Notes: a model not told the origin generated them from the sequence alone. Shown: positions 43,234 to 52,991, numbered from the stretch's first letter. The stretch: 64,000 nucleotides of DNA from UBA6168 sp964643005 (GCA_964643005.1 CAZXQI010000001.1:25028-89027), one strand, 5' to 3'. Numbers and translations are program-made.

Positions 43234-44439
43234 TCACACCGAAGCCAGCGCCTGTTCCAAATCTGCAATGATATCTAAGGCGTTTTCGATACCCACTGAG
43301 AGGCGAATCAGGCCGTCGGTAATGCCATTTTTCAGGCGGATTTCTTTGGATACATTCAGGTGCGACATGGATGCAGGGTGCAGAATCAGCGTGTCGACAT
43401 CTCCCAGCGTAGGCGCCAGGGTGCAGAACCTGATGGCGTTCATAAAGCGAATACCTGCTTCTACTCCGCCATTTATTTCAAAACTCAGCATGCCGCCAAA
43501 GGCCTGCATTTGCTTTTTGGCAATAGCGTGGTCGGGATGAGAGGGCAGGCCGCAGTAATTTACGCGCGCCACCTTCTCGTGCTTTTCGAGGAAATTGGCG
43601 ACCTGCAGGGCGTTGTCGCTATGGCGATCCATGCGGAGTGCGAGGGTTTTCATGCCGTTGTGGAGCAACCAGGCATCCCAGGGATTGCAGTTCGCACCGA
43701 CTAATTTCATGGCCGTCCATACCTTACCGCCCATTTTCATCTGTTCCAAATGAGGGGTAGCCAGAGCGCCAGAAATGGAGTTCCCGTGCCCATTCAAAAA
43801 TTTGGTGCTGGAATGGACGATGTAATCCACCCCGTAGCGGAAGGGCTGTTGGAGGTATGGCGTGGCGAATGTGTTGTCCACAGCGCTCAGGCGGCCGTAG
43901 CCCCGGGCCAGCTTCGCCAGGGCTTCGATGTCAACGCAGGCTAAGGTCGGATTGGCGGGAGTTTCGAAATAGAGCATTTTTATGCGCAAGTCTTTTTTTA
44001 GATAATCCTCCACTAAAGTCAAATCGTGTAAATCTATTTCTACCGTCTCGATTCCGAAGGGTTGCAGAATCTTCACAAATAGCTCGGTAGTTCCTCCGTA
44101 GAGATTGCCCTGGGTCAGAATCTTATCTCCCGCCTGCAAAACCGACAGCATCAGCGTCGAAATGGCGGCCTGTCCCGAACTGAACAATAGAGCGGCTGCT
44201 TTCAGATCAAGCCCAAACGCTTCCAAACCGGCCACTTTTTCGGCGACTGCCTCGATGGTAGGATTCCCGTATCTGCCGTAAACATGCCCTGATTTTTTGT
44301 TGGCAAAAATTTCAATACCTTCATCAATTGTTTCAAATGCAAAGGATGAGGTAGGGTAGAGCGGGAGAATATGCGGGCGGGTCGTACGCAGATCGCGGAC
44401 TTCCCTGGCGCAGACAGAATCAAAATGCGGGTGTTGCAT
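43234..44439 (-). CDS. trans-sulfuration-family PLP enzyme
   Basis: A 401-residue fold-type I PLP enzyme of the Cys/Met metabolism family. The PLP lysine is in the conserved SSTKFLNGHGNSISG (about residues 206-220). The family's YGRYGNPT motif (about 55-62), LFSSGQAAISTLM and FETPANPTLACVDI are present. Candidate activities are cystathionine gamma-synthase, cystathionine gamma-lyase, O-acetylhomoserine sulfhydrylase and methionine gamma-lyase; sequence alone does not separate them here. It stands alone on the minus strand, divergent from the pseudouridine synthase gene. Confidence 0.9.
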   Translation of the reverse strand: MQHPHFDSVCAREVRDLRTTRPHILPLYPTSSFAFETIDEGIEIFANKKSGHVYGRYGNPTIEAVAEKVAGLEAFGLDLKAAALLFSSGQAAISTLMLSVLQAGDKILTQGNLYGGTTELFVKILQPFGIETVEIDLHDLTLVEDYLKKDLRIKMLYFETPANPTLACVDIEALAKLARGYGRLSAVDNTFATPYLQQPFRYGVDYIVHSSTKFLNGHGNSISGALATPHLEQMKMGGKVWTAMKLVGANCNPWDAWLLHNGMKTLALRMDRHSDNALQVANFLEKHEKVARVNYCGLPSHPDHAIAKKQMQAFGGMLSFEINGGVEAGIRFMNAIRFCTLAPTLGDVDTLILHPASMSHLNVSKEIRLKNGITDGLIRLSVGIENALDIIADLEQALASV

Positions 44440-44587
44440 ACTGGATTTTTTTAAGAAACTATTGTGTACAGGGCAATGTTTTTTTCAAAATAAAAGCGAA
44501 GTTAGCGGGGCGGCATTAAAAGCGGTTAATTCCGGGAAGCTGGATTTCGGCTTTTTTAGCGCCTATTATATTAATGTATGTTTGAGC

Positions 44588-44595
44588 TAATTTTG
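44588..44595 (+). promoter_or_regulatory. candidate promoter of the rluD-like gene, -7 box
   Basis: TAATTTTG matches TAnnTTTG; -33 TTG not seen. The leader would be about 105 nt and would include the T7-C-A7 element at 44668-44682. Confidence 0.4.
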
Positions 44596-44707
44596 CGCCC
44601 CGTTTAGGGAGTGGATGCCGACTGATGGAAAGAATAATTTTTAACCTTGCGCCGCCTTTTTTAAAAATTTTTTTCAAAAAAAGGATGGTGAATGAATATC
44701 GCTATGA

Positions 44708-45778
44708 ATGAAAGAAAACGACCTGCGTGAACCGGCCAGCAAACTGTTTAAACAGGAAGATTTGTTTGAAAGTCATCTGCTGGTTGCAGACCCAAAACAG
44801 GGCGCAGTCAGGCTCGACAAATTTATCACTGAACGCATTTTTAGAATAACCAGGAGTAAAGTCCAAAATGCTATCAGAGCCGGCCTCGTTGACGTTAACG
44901 AGCGGGAGCAAAAGGCCAATTACAAAGTCAGGCCTGGCGATAAGGTGACGATCATGTTGCCGAAGCCTTTTGACGAGGCCTGTAAGGTGATGCCCGACCC
45001 CATTCCCTTGAACATTATTTATGAAGACGACGATTTGCTCGTCATCAACAAGCAGGCGGGTCTGGTAGTGCATCCAGGGGTGGGCAATTATCGACGCACC
45101 TTAGTCAACGGCCTGGTTTATTATTTCAAAGACCTCCCCGTGATGGACGGCAATCCGAATAACCGCCCCGGCTTAGTTCACCGCATTGATAAAGACACTT
45201 CCGGCCTTTTGGTGGTGGCCAAAACAGAATATGCTATTTTTCATCTCGCCAGGCAGTTTTTCGACCACAGCATTCACCGCCGCTATCAGGCTATCGTCTG
45301 GGGAGAGCCGGAGGAGGACAGCGGAACCATCAATAATTATCTTGCGCGCCATCCCCGCTATCGCAAGCGCATGGCCGTTGTGGACGATGGTAGCGGAAAA
45401 TGGGCCTGCACCCACTGGAAGGTTTTGGAGCGACTGTACTATGTCAGCCATCTGGAACTCAATTTGGAAACCGGAAGAACCCACCAGATACGCATTCACA
45501 TGTCCAATATGGGGCACCCGCTGTTCAACGACTCCAAATACGGAGGCGACAGGATTGTGAAAGGCACCATTTTCAGCAAGTACAAGCAGTTTGTAGAAAA
45601 CTCCTTTGAACTGTTGCCCCGGCACGCCCTGCACGCCAAGGAACTGGGATTCGTCCACCCGACTACGGGAAAGGAGATGTTCTTTAACAGTGAATTGCCA
45701 GAGGAAATGACCAACTGCCTGGATCGCTGGAGGGTGTATGTCACAGACCGCAAATCAAAACTGCTCTTAGAAGACTGA
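44708..45778 (+). CDS. rluD: RluA/RluD-family 23S rRNA pseudouridine synthase
   Basis: A 356-residue enzyme converting uridines to pseudouridine in rRNA. An N-terminal S4 RNA-binding domain (about 34-82: DKFITERIFRITRSKVQNAI) is followed by the catalytic domain. The catalytic Asp is in LVHRIDKDTSGLLVVAKT (about 157-174), and LETGRTHQIRIHMSNMGHPL (about 256-275) is the conserved C-terminal motif. In the phylum the S4-containing member is usually RluD (helix 69 uridines), but RluC-like specificity is not excluded. The acyl-CoA reductase gene follows after 98 bp, perhaps in the same transcript. Confidence 0.9.
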   Translation: MKENDLREPASKLFKQEDLFESHLLVADPKQGAVRLDKFITERIFRITRSKVQNAIRAGLVDVNEREQKANYKVRPGDKVTIMLPKPFDEACKVMPDPIPLNIIYEDDDLLVINKQAGLVVHPGVGNYRRTLVNGLVYYFKDLPVMDGNPNNRPGLVHRIDKDTSGLLVVAKTEYAIFHLARQFFDHSIHRRYQAIVWGEPEEDSGTINNYLARHPRYRKRMAVVDDGSGKWACTHWKVLERLYYVSHLELNLETGRTHQIRIHMSNMGHPLFNDSKYGGDRIVKGTIFSKYKQFVENSFELLPRHALHAKELGFVHPTTGKEMFFNSELPEEMTNCLDRWRVYVTDRKSKLLLED

Positions 45779-45876
45779 AATTCCCCTCTTGAAATAGACG
45801 GATATTTTTTTCAAAAAAAAATGGAGACGACAGGCAGAGACGCCCTTCAAAACCTAAAACTGACAGTTGACGAATT

Positions 45877-46893
45877 ATGACTTTAGCACAGAGAATAGAG
45901 GTTTTAGTTCAGTTAGGCGACCATCTTCGCAGAGAAGATGACTACCTCGACGCCGTTATTCACCGCAGTTATTTCAACAATCTCTGGTTTACCAAAGAAA
46001 ATCAAAAGCGCGCCATACGGACGATTGCCGATGAATTTCTGCTGCGTGAGAAGTTGGAAAAATGGGCTGCTCAATATGCCATCCCCGATGCGCCATCGGG
46101 CAAAACGGTCGGTTTGGTCATGGCGGGGAATCTGCCGCTCGTTGGCTTTCAGGATGTCCTCTGCGCTTTCGTCGCAGGCCACAGATCCATGATTAAGCTA
46201 TCTGACAAGGACAAATTCCTGCTGCCTTACTTGTTGGAATTGTTCTCGCGCTTTAATCCCGCCGCTAAGGATTTCTTTGCAATTGAAGAAAAACTGAGCC
46301 GCTTCGATGCCGTAATTGCGACGGGCAGCAATAATTCAGCCCGCTACTTTGAAGCTTATTTTGGGAAGTACCCACATATCATCCGCCACAACCGTAATGG
46401 CGTTGCCGCGCTGGATGGTACCGAAAGCGCCGACGACTTACATGCGCTGGGGAAAGACGTCTTCCGCTATTTTGGCCTGGGCTGCCGGAACGTCTCCAAA
46501 ATTTATGTTCCAAAAGGATATGATTTCACCGCGCTGTTGGAAAGCCTCCACGACTTCCGGGAAATCATCCTGCACGATAAATACAAAAACAATTACGACT
46601 ACAACTCGGCTCTTTTGATTCTCAACAGGACGCCCTACTTGAACAATGGCTGTATTCTACTGGCGGAAAATCCGTCTATTGCTTCCAGAATTGCCATGCT
46701 CTACTATGAATTTTATGAAGGAAAAGCGGACTTAGAAGCTACCCTCCGAAGCAGACAGGACGAGATTCAATGCGTAGTGACAAAGCCCGGATGGCTCGAC
46801 CTTCCAACTATTCCTTTTGGAAAGACCCAGGACCCCGGCTTAGAGGATTATCCCGATGGGGTGGATGTGATGAGTTTCCTATTAGAACTATAA
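45877..46893 (+). CDS. LuxC-like acyl-CoA reductase
   Basis: A 338-residue enzyme related to LuxC and the aldehyde dehydrogenase superfamily, which reduces fatty acyl-CoA (or an acyl-enzyme) to aldehyde with NADPH. The cofactor loop shows VGLVMAGNLPLVGFQDVL (about 77-94) and DAVIATGSNNSARYFEAYF. The candidate catalytic cysteine is in YFGLGCRNVSKIYVPKG. Similar proteins are widespread in non-luminous Bacteroidota, where the role may be wax, alcohol or lipid metabolism. No luxD or luxE is nearby. A bidirectional terminator follows immediately. Confidence 0.85.
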   Translation: MTLAQRIEVLVQLGDHLRREDDYLDAVIHRSYFNNLWFTKENQKRAIRTIADEFLLREKLEKWAAQYAIPDAPSGKTVGLVMAGNLPLVGFQDVLCAFVAGHRSMIKLSDKDKFLLPYLLELFSRFNPAAKDFFAIEEKLSRFDAVIATGSNNSARYFEAYFGKYPHIIRHNRNGVAALDGTESADDLHALGKDVFRYFGLGCRNVSKIYVPKGYDFTALLESLHDFREIILHDKYKNNYDYNSALLILNRTPYLNNGCILLAENPSIASRIAMLYYEFYEGKADLEATLRSRQDEIQCVVTKPGWLDLPTIPFGKTQDPGLEDYPDGVDVMSFLLEL

Positions 46894-46927
46894 ATGAAAA
46901 AGGCGCTGAACTCAGCGCCTTTTTCAT
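46894..46927. terminator. bidirectional intrinsic terminator
   Basis: A 16-bp perfect inverted repeat with a 2-base centre: ATGAAAAAGGCGCTGA and its complement. GC core with flanking A5 and T5 on either side, so it can stop both the acyl-CoA reductase (plus) and the T9SS protein (minus) transcripts. Confidence 0.9.
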
Positions 46928-46948
46928 TTACTATCAAATCAGCAGTTC

Positions 46949-48463
46949 TTATCTGAACATGATTTTCTGTGAAACAAAGCCATCTTTCACCATCACCTTA
47001 GCCACGTAGGCGCCCGGAGCCAGATCGTAGCGCATCATGGTAAACTGGCTTGAATTGACATCCGTATTAACTTTTACTAAACGGCCATTCATGTCGTAAA
47101 CGTAAATGTGCTCAATTGGGAATTCTTCTGCGGTCAGGAATCTAACCACGTCGGAAGCCGGATTGGGAGAAATTTTCAGGCCGATAGTAGGAGCGTCCAA
47201 TATTTCCTTAGTGGCTGAGTAACCTGACAAATTACAGCCCAGGTCAAGTGCGAGGCATGCGCGAGGCGCCACGAAAGTCATGATGGAATCAAGATAAGGC
47301 CTGGCGCCTGTGTAGAAGGCGGTATCGCAGGCAGAGCCTGTGACGCCGTACGGCTCGATGGCGTTAGTGAAACCCCAGGGAGAACCTTCTGTCGGGTCAT
47401 TTGAGAAGAAAGGATAAAGTCCGTGACTTCCACCATCAACGGTAGCTACGTGCGTAGAGACCGGGTCAATGAATGGATGATTGAACACGTCGTTTGCACC
47501 GCGCGCATTGAAAATAGGAATAGAAGTGCCGCTTCCCATTACTTCAACAACCGTCAGGTTGAGCGGTGGAGGTACGATTAAGTCTGCGATGTTGTAAGGT
47601 GCAAATGGATCGGTAGTCACCTGTATTCCGAGCGTTGGAGGATCGTTGGCGCCAATCCAGGAAGTGTCTCCCAGGGCGCCGCCCAATGCGACAGCCATTT
47701 GGAAATTGGAACTGTATCCCGTGTGATTTGGATAGCAAAGCGTATCGCCGGCAGGGAAGGGAGGAATGGCGAATGGAGTCACGCCGAAGCTGGTTCCGTC
47801 TAAGTTGCCGTTGATGATTTCGTTCACCATCGGCCCCTGTGGAGTTACAAACTTGGGAATCCAGGTGTCGGTGATAGTGTCCAATGTTGCAGATGCGTAA
47901 GTGATATAGCCGCCTGTACCGACGCCGTACAACATAATTTTGTTGGGATCAATGTTGTAAGGGTTGCCGTTTTCGGCTGCTGTCTTCTTGAAGAAACGCA
48001 CTGCTGTACGGGAATCCTGAACACCGCGATAGGCGGCATTGATAAGCGTATAGACCCTGACCGTCTGGTCGGTGTTGGTCGGATCCCAGCCGAGGCGGTA
48101 TTCTGCCGAAGCGGCTACATAACCTCTGCGGGCAAATTGCTTACAGATTTCTACAGAAGTATCGTCTTTGCGGGTTCCACTACAGCCGCCGTTGAATTGA
48201 GGCGGGATGAAGTTACCTGTGTGAAACAGGATGACCAATGGCCGTGCAGATTCAGTATCGCCTTCCGGTTCGTAGATGTCCATTTTTAATGCTTCCGGTA
48301 TAGCTTGCTGGAATAATTGCAAATACAAAATGGTGGCGTTTACACCGTAAGTTACGTCGGGAGTTACTTTCACGTCTGAAAATACCTCGTCAAGGTAGCG
48401 CGCCTGGGCATTCAAAAAGAACACGCTCAGACAGAGCAAAAAAGAGAGTGAAATTTTTTTCAT
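46949..48463 (-). CDS. T9SS-secreted alpha/beta-hydrolase-fold protein lacking the nucleophile
   Basis: A 504-residue exported protein. After a signal peptide (MKKISLSFLLCLSVFFLNAQ) comes a carboxylesterase-like alpha/beta-hydrolase domain. PLVILFHTGNF is at the oxyanion-hole strand, and CKQFARRGYVAASAEYRLGW is typical of such esterases. The nucleophile elbow reads GVGTGG, with Gly182 where catalytic Ser is expected. A His in DGGSHGLYPFF remains. The last 80 residues are a T9SS type A sorting domain (LKISPNPASDVVRFL, IEHIYVYDMNGRLVK, PGAYVAKVMVKDGFVSQKI), so it should cross the outer membrane and be surface-bound or released. It lies 122 bp downstream of a TonB receptor, probably in its operon. 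Confidence 0.88.
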   Translation of the reverse strand: MKKISLSFLLCLSVFFLNAQARYLDEVFSDVKVTPDVTYGVNATILYLQLFQQAIPEALKMDIYEPEGDTESARPLVILFHTGNFIPPQFNGGCSGTRKDDTSVEICKQFARRGYVAASAEYRLGWDPTNTDQTVRVYTLINAAYRGVQDSRTAVRFFKKTAAENGNPYNIDPNKIMLYGVGTGGYITYASATLDTITDTWIPKFVTPQGPMVNEIINGNLDGTSFGVTPFAIPPFPAGDTLCYPNHTGYSSNFQMAVALGGALGDTSWIGANDPPTLGIQVTTDPFAPYNIADLIVPPPLNLTVVEVMGSGTSIPIFNARGANDVFNHPFIDPVSTHVATVDGGSHGLYPFFSNDPTEGSPWGFTNAIEPYGVTGSACDTAFYTGARPYLDSIMTFVAPRACLALDLGCNLSGYSATKEILDAPTIGLKISPNPASDVVRFLTAEEFPIEHIYVYDMNGRLVKVNTDVNSSQFTMMRYDLAPGAYVAKVMVKDGFVSQKIMFR

Positions 48464-48585
48464 AATCTTCCTTTTTTTTGATTAAATGATTTGAAGCAGT
48501 TAGTAAATATTGATTTATTCAGAATGAATTGTGCCTGAGATACGTAAATCCTTCGAGAGGTTTTTGACTCTTCACAATTAAATTT

Positions 48586-51399
48586 TTAGTCTTTTTTCCA
48601 ATCATAAGTTATCGAGAAATAAGCTAATCGGCCAATTCTGGGGCCGCCGTAAGTTTGGAATGCCATGTTATTCAATAAGTTAGAAGCGCCGAGTTTGAAA
48701 GTAGTGTTGATTTTGGGCGCTCTCACATTGACCTGGGCATCCAGAAGCGAGTAGTCGTTGATTCTGCCAGTGAATTGAGGGGAGCCTTCAAATACAAAGC
48801 CCTGAATCCACTTGTAGTTGATGTTGAAGCCGAAGGTACGAATTTTTACAAAACCTAAATTAATTGGTACATCGCGACCGGAAACCCCGACATTGTATTT
48901 GTGCTCAGGGGTGTTAAAGGCCGGAATAATGGGATCGTCTGGGAATGTTTTATTCAATTTATTCCAAGAATAATTTCCTGATAACTGATAGTATTTTCCA
49001 AAGTAGAGATTGGCTCCCAGGGCGAATCCTTGAGTCGTGACGGTGTTTTCAGAATTGGACGCCACCCTGAAAACCTTGGTGTTCAGAGGAGGCCCCAGCG
49101 GATCAATAGTCGTCTGAATCCCAATCCGATAGCCAATAAAGTCATGGTAAATGTTGTAGTAGTAGCTGGCGTCTAAATAGAGCCGGTCGAAGAGGGTCGT
49201 GCGGTATCCTGCCTCAAAAGTCTTGACCCTTTCGGGCTTCACAGCGGGTGCATTGAAGTAGATAACCGGCTTGACGTAACTGGAGCCGAGGTAGTCAAAA
49301 AATGATTCAACCGTTACAAGGCTGTCAAACCCTTCGAGGTTGCCCAATAGCGTGGCGCGACCTACGTTGAGACTGAGATACTGATCCGTCAGCGTTGGAT
49401 TTCGCACGCCGCTGGAAAAAGACAAGCGCAGGTAATTGAGCGGATCGGGCGACCAGACGACAGAGGCGGCAGGCGTAAAAATCAGGTCGAAGTTTTCGTT
49501 TTTGTCTGCGCGAAAGGTAGCGGAGAGCATCCATTGCCGGCTAAACTTTTTGGTGATCCCCGCATAAGCGCCAACTTCCCTGTTGACGATGCGCAGGTCT
49601 GCCGTGTCTTTAAATACGGTACCCTCAGAGTTGGGGCGATACATTCGGCCATTTGCGCCGACTTTGATTTCATCCAAAAAATTGGTTTGGAAAATATATT
49701 CCCCGTGGATGTGGTACAGCGCTGATTTGTCAAAAAACAAAGTTCCTCCCTCCGTATTTTTCATGGAAACGATGCTGTCAAAGGCCGCCTGAAAGCGGTC
49801 GGTTCCCGGAAGGAAAAAGTCCTGCGAAGTATTGACTTGCGGGTTGGACAGGTTGGCAAAGGCCGCAGCCAAAGCATGCCAGGCCAACATTGAATCGCGG
49901 TGCGTTTCAATCCAGTCTTTAGCGCCAGGGAAATCAAAGATTAGCTGACCGGTGCTGCTGACGGTAGGGCGCGGGTAGTCTAAGGCCTTCATTTTGGGGA
50001 AGATATTATTTTTCCAAAAGCCCGTGTATTCCTTAGACCAGTCGTCCTGCGACTTGGACAATTCCTGAAGTCGGAGCGCTGTGAAATAGGGATCGTAAGA
50101 ATTGCCGGCGTCCTCGTGTGTGGCGTAAGCTCTGACGAAGAATTTTCCTGGTTTTCTCAGTTCCAGCCTATTTTGAAAAAATAAAATATCTCGAAGGCTA
50201 AAGCGATTGTCCCCCTGATAGACCGTGGTTCCCGTACCGAAACTGCTGGAAACGACGAACTCTGTCGATTCATAAGTTTGAGCCGGGTTCAGGCGAAAAT
50301 GAAAGGCTGCGTTGGCTTTGATGTTGCGAGACTGGTAGTCCACTAAGTCTGATTCTTTGTAACCCGTCCGGTGAAAAACACCTAAGCCCGCATTGGAACT
50401 AGTCAGGTTTACGCTGTCCGATAAATCGCTGAGAGAGAAGTATTCGTCGCCATAAGTATTCACGTGATCCCATCCGCCCACATTGCCTTTTAAAGAAGGG
50501 GTGTCGTCCACGGCGTCGTCGTTGTCGGCTACCCAGTCGTCGGCGCGGAGGAAGGAGAAGTTAAATTTATAAGCCATCCAGTCTAACCCGTCCTTATTTT
50601 TAAAAGCATCGGCATAGCGAACGGCGGTTTCTATAAGGTTGCGCTCACCCCCTTTTACAATAGCGGAAAGCCCTTTTTGTAAAAATGGGTTTTTAGTTTC
50701 CATAGAAATGACGCCGTTGAAGGCGCTGGGTCCGTAGTAAGCTGAGCTGGCGCCCTGCACTAAATCTACTTTCAATACATCCAGCTCAGAGGAGCCGAGG
50801 AAGTTGCCTAAGGAAAAGTTCAGTCCCGGCGACTGGTTGTCCACTCCATCAATGATTTGCAGGGAACGCACGGGACTGGTGCTGTTGAAGCCTCGCATAT
50901 TGATGATTTTGAAACCGAGACTGGCAGCGGTGAGGTCAACTCCTTTCAGGGAGCCTAAGCCATCGTAAAAGTTGTCGGATGGAGTTTGCTTGATTCCGAT
51001 TAAGTCCAGAGATTCAACGGTGAGCGGGGAAGATTTTTGCTTCTCAGAAACCCGTTGTCCCACTACTTCAATTTCGGCGGTGATGAAGGCCGCTTCGTCT
51101 AATTTGATGTTGAGTTTATCCTTGTCGGAGGCGACTTCAATTTCTTTTTCTTCAAAACCAGTATAAGATACGGTCAGCTTTACCGGTAGCTCTCCCTTGA
51201 TCCTCAATTCAAAGCTGCCGTCAAAGTCGGCGACGGCGCCTTCTCCGGTAGCGTTGACAAAAACGCTTGCGCCGATGAGAGGCTCGCCATTGGTAGAATT
51301 AGTAATGGTACCTTTGATGATGTGCTGGGCGTAAATGCCGGAAGCTGAGAGCAGCAATATTCCGAGCGCCAAAAAGTAGATTCGTGTAAAGTTCTTCAT
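48586..51399 (-). CDS. TonB-dependent receptor with N-terminal regulatory-like domain
   Basis: A 937-residue outer-membrane transporter. The signal peptide (about 1-24) precedes a carboxypeptidase-regulatory-like domain (HIIKGTITNSTNGEPLIGAS, about 26-110). The plug follows: KIINMRGFNSTSPVRSLQII and DVLKVDLVQGASSAYYGPSA. A 22-strand barrel occupies the rest, ending RLAYFSITYDWKKD. It uses TonB energy to import a large or scarce ligand. The downstream T9SS esterase-fold protein may bind or present that ligand. No SusD-type lipoprotein accompanies it, so it is not a classical SusCD pair. Ligand unknown. Confidence 0.93.
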   Translation of the reverse strand: MKNFTRIYFLALGILLLSASGIYAQHIIKGTITNSTNGEPLIGASVFVNATGEGAVADFDGSFELRIKGELPVKLTVSYTGFEEKEIEVASDKDKLNIKLDEAAFITAEIEVVGQRVSEKQKSSPLTVESLDLIGIKQTPSDNFYDGLGSLKGVDLTAASLGFKIINMRGFNSTSPVRSLQIIDGVDNQSPGLNFSLGNFLGSSELDVLKVDLVQGASSAYYGPSAFNGVISMETKNPFLQKGLSAIVKGGERNLIETAVRYADAFKNKDGLDWMAYKFNFSFLRADDWVADNDDAVDDTPSLKGNVGGWDHVNTYGDEYFSLSDLSDSVNLTSSNAGLGVFHRTGYKESDLVDYQSRNIKANAAFHFRLNPAQTYESTEFVVSSSFGTGTTVYQGDNRFSLRDILFFQNRLELRKPGKFFVRAYATHEDAGNSYDPYFTALRLQELSKSQDDWSKEYTGFWKNNIFPKMKALDYPRPTVSSTGQLIFDFPGAKDWIETHRDSMLAWHALAAAFANLSNPQVNTSQDFFLPGTDRFQAAFDSIVSMKNTEGGTLFFDKSALYHIHGEYIFQTNFLDEIKVGANGRMYRPNSEGTVFKDTADLRIVNREVGAYAGITKKFSRQWMLSATFRADKNENFDLIFTPAASVVWSPDPLNYLRLSFSSGVRNPTLTDQYLSLNVGRATLLGNLEGFDSLVTVESFFDYLGSSYVKPVIYFNAPAVKPERVKTFEAGYRTTLFDRLYLDASYYYNIYHDFIGYRIGIQTTIDPLGPPLNTKVFRVASNSENTVTTQGFALGANLYFGKYYQLSGNYSWNKLNKTFPDDPIIPAFNTPEHKYNVGVSGRDVPINLGFVKIRTFGFNINYKWIQGFVFEGSPQFTGRINDYSLLDAQVNVRAPKINTTFKLGASNLLNNMAFQTYGGPRIGRLAYFSITYDWKKD

Positions 51400-51548
51400 A
51401 AACCGAGTTGATTAAATCTGCGGGTAGGGTGAAATAACCCGCCAATTTAGACAATTTTAAAAATCTCCAGTCATCGGAATTAAAGGAGCCGAAATGAATT
51501 TCGCAAAGGTGGATTGTTTTGTTGGCAAAAAGACTAACCGAGCTAAAT

Positions 51549-52283
51549 TTAAATGATGGTCAGAATTGAAATCCCAAAGCCGGCGCCTATAGCTATCAGC
51601 TTCCTAGTCGAAATGAAGTGATGGTTGGATCCGTCCATTTCAAACAGGATGACGGTGGAAATATGAAGCAGGGAACCGATGACAAAAGCGATGATGTAAA
51701 TCTGCGTTTTGGGCGAGAAATCAACGATGCCGGCCAGTGCGGCTCCCAAAGGAGACATCATTGCAAAAACAAACCGACAAAGCCAGACCAGAGACTTCTT
51801 CACTTTTGAAATGAGCAGCAAAAAAACCAGAGCGAAGGCTGCCGGTATATGGTGTAAGATGATTCCGTAGAGCAGGTGATTGTGCGAACCGCCATGCCCG
51901 TCGTGGTGATGTTGAAATTCTTCGTAATAGCTCAATGGCACTCCCTCCACAAAGGCGTGAATGCAAAGGCCGAGCATAATCGAGAAGACGAAGCCGGTTG
52001 AAAAATGATTAGCAGCATGGATATGGCCGTGCTCCACGCCTCCGGAAAGCTGCTCCAGCATGAGCTGGGCAAAAAAACCAAGCAGCACCAAAATGCCTGC
52101 GTAGGCCTGCTCTCCTCCAAATGCCCAGGGCATAAGGTGCAGCACGGCGATTCCGAGTATGTACGCCCCGCTAAATGAAAGGACGATGTGCAGCAATCCT
52201 TTGTGCTCATGCTGAAAAAAGAACCCGGCGGCTCCTCCCAGAAAGACGGTGCTAAATAGCAGCAAATATTCCCAAACGGCCAT
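51549..52283 (-). CDS. ZIP family metal importer
   Basis: A 244-residue inner-membrane transporter of Zn and similar divalent metals toward the cytoplasm, with eight membrane segments. The fourth has IHAFVEGVPLSYY, the HNFPEG-type metal site, and the fifth LHHIPAAFAL, the HEIPHE-type site with changes. The loop between them is His-rich (EFQHHHDGHGGSHNH), probably a metal-gathering segment. An additional His near the end (ISTVILFEMDGSNHHF) is noted. It is convergent with nothing and divergent from no metal regulator. A -7-like box is one base off consensus upstream. Confidence 0.88.
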   Translation of the reverse strand: MAVWEYLLLFSTVFLGGAAGFFFQHEHKGLLHIVLSFSGAYILGIAVLHLMPWAFGGEQAYAGILVLLGFFAQLMLEQLSGGVEHGHIHAANHFSTGFVFSIMLGLCIHAFVEGVPLSYYEEFQHHHDGHGGSHNHLLYGIILHHIPAAFALVFLLLISKVKKSLVWLCRFVFAMMSPLGAALAGIVDFSPKTQIYIIAFVIGSLLHISTVILFEMDGSNHHFISTRKLIAIGAGFGISILTII

Positions 52284-52384
52284 AAATGAAAGTTTGCTAA
52301 TTCGTCGGCAAGGTTAGCGTTTTCTTCTGTATTGTCGTTTTCTTTCGAGGTAAAATCCTATTCTGAAATTGCGAAAATGGAAGC

Positions 52385-52948
52385 TCAACGCGGAATTCGA
52401 AGCAGAGAACGCAAGGGGAAATAGACTAAGTAGGCGACGAGAATGCCCAGAATGGCGCCCGCCAAAATGTCTAAGGGATAATGCACCCCCACGTAAACCT
52501 GAGCCAGAGCAATAGAGAAAGCCCATGCGAACAAGCCCAGCTTTATCCAGCGATACGAGACGCCGAGAACGAGACTTAGGAAATTGGCGATAGCAAAATG
52601 ATTGGCGGCGTGGGAGGACGGGAAACTGTATCCGCTTCCGCAATTGACGAGAAGGTGCACGTCTTTTTGCGGCTCAATAAATTTGCAAGGGCGAACCCTC
52701 CTCACGGTTTTTTTTATCAAATGACTACTCACCGAATCCGAAATACCGATGGTCGCACAGAGCGCCAGGACAATCCACAGGCCTTTTTTCTTAAAATTCA
52801 ACAGTAAAAAGGCGCCGAGAAAAACATAGAAAGGCGCCCAGGTAAACGGGTTTCTGAGAATCGGCATTACTGCGTCGAAAAGTAGATTCTGCCAACTATT
52901 GTTGATTAGAAAAAAAAAGAATTCGTCCCAGTGAAGCAGTTCTGTCAT
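52385..52948 (-). CDS. PAP2-family membrane phosphatase
   Basis: A 187-residue integral-membrane phosphatase with five or six membrane segments. All three family motifs are visible: KKTVRRVRP (KxxxxxxRP), PSSHAANH (PSGH), and YVGVHYPLD (SRxxxxxHxxxD with the His and Asp). Related enzymes dephosphorylate undecaprenyl pyrophosphate, phosphatidic acid or lipid A. It could recycle the wall lipid carrier, but the substrate is not determined. It has its own promoter box 36 bp upstream and ends 101 bp before the ZIP gene. Confidence 0.9.
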   Translation of the reverse strand: MTELLHWDEFFFFLINNSWQNLLFDAVMPILRNPFTWAPFYVFLGAFLLLNFKKKGLWIVLALCATIGISDSVSSHLIKKTVRRVRPCKFIEPQKDVHLLVNCGSGYSFPSSHAANHFAIANFLSLVLGVSYRWIKLGLFAWAFSIALAQVYVGVHYPLDILAGAILGILVAYLVYFPLRSLLRIPR

Positions 52949-52983
52949 TGCTCTATATTGAAGATAGCTTGCTTATTGCGGAG

Positions 52984-52991
52984 CAAAAATA
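52984..52991 (-). promoter_or_regulatory. candidate promoter of the PAP2 gene, -7 box
   Basis: TATTTTTG on the minus strand matches TAnnTTTG; the leader would be about 29 nt. The -33 TTG is not seen. Confidence 0.45.

Noticed and set aside
45877..46893. Bioluminescence (lux) locus suggested by the LuxC-like reductase
   Set aside because: No luciferase, luxD or luxE genes are present; LuxC-like reductases are common in non-luminous Bacteroidota.
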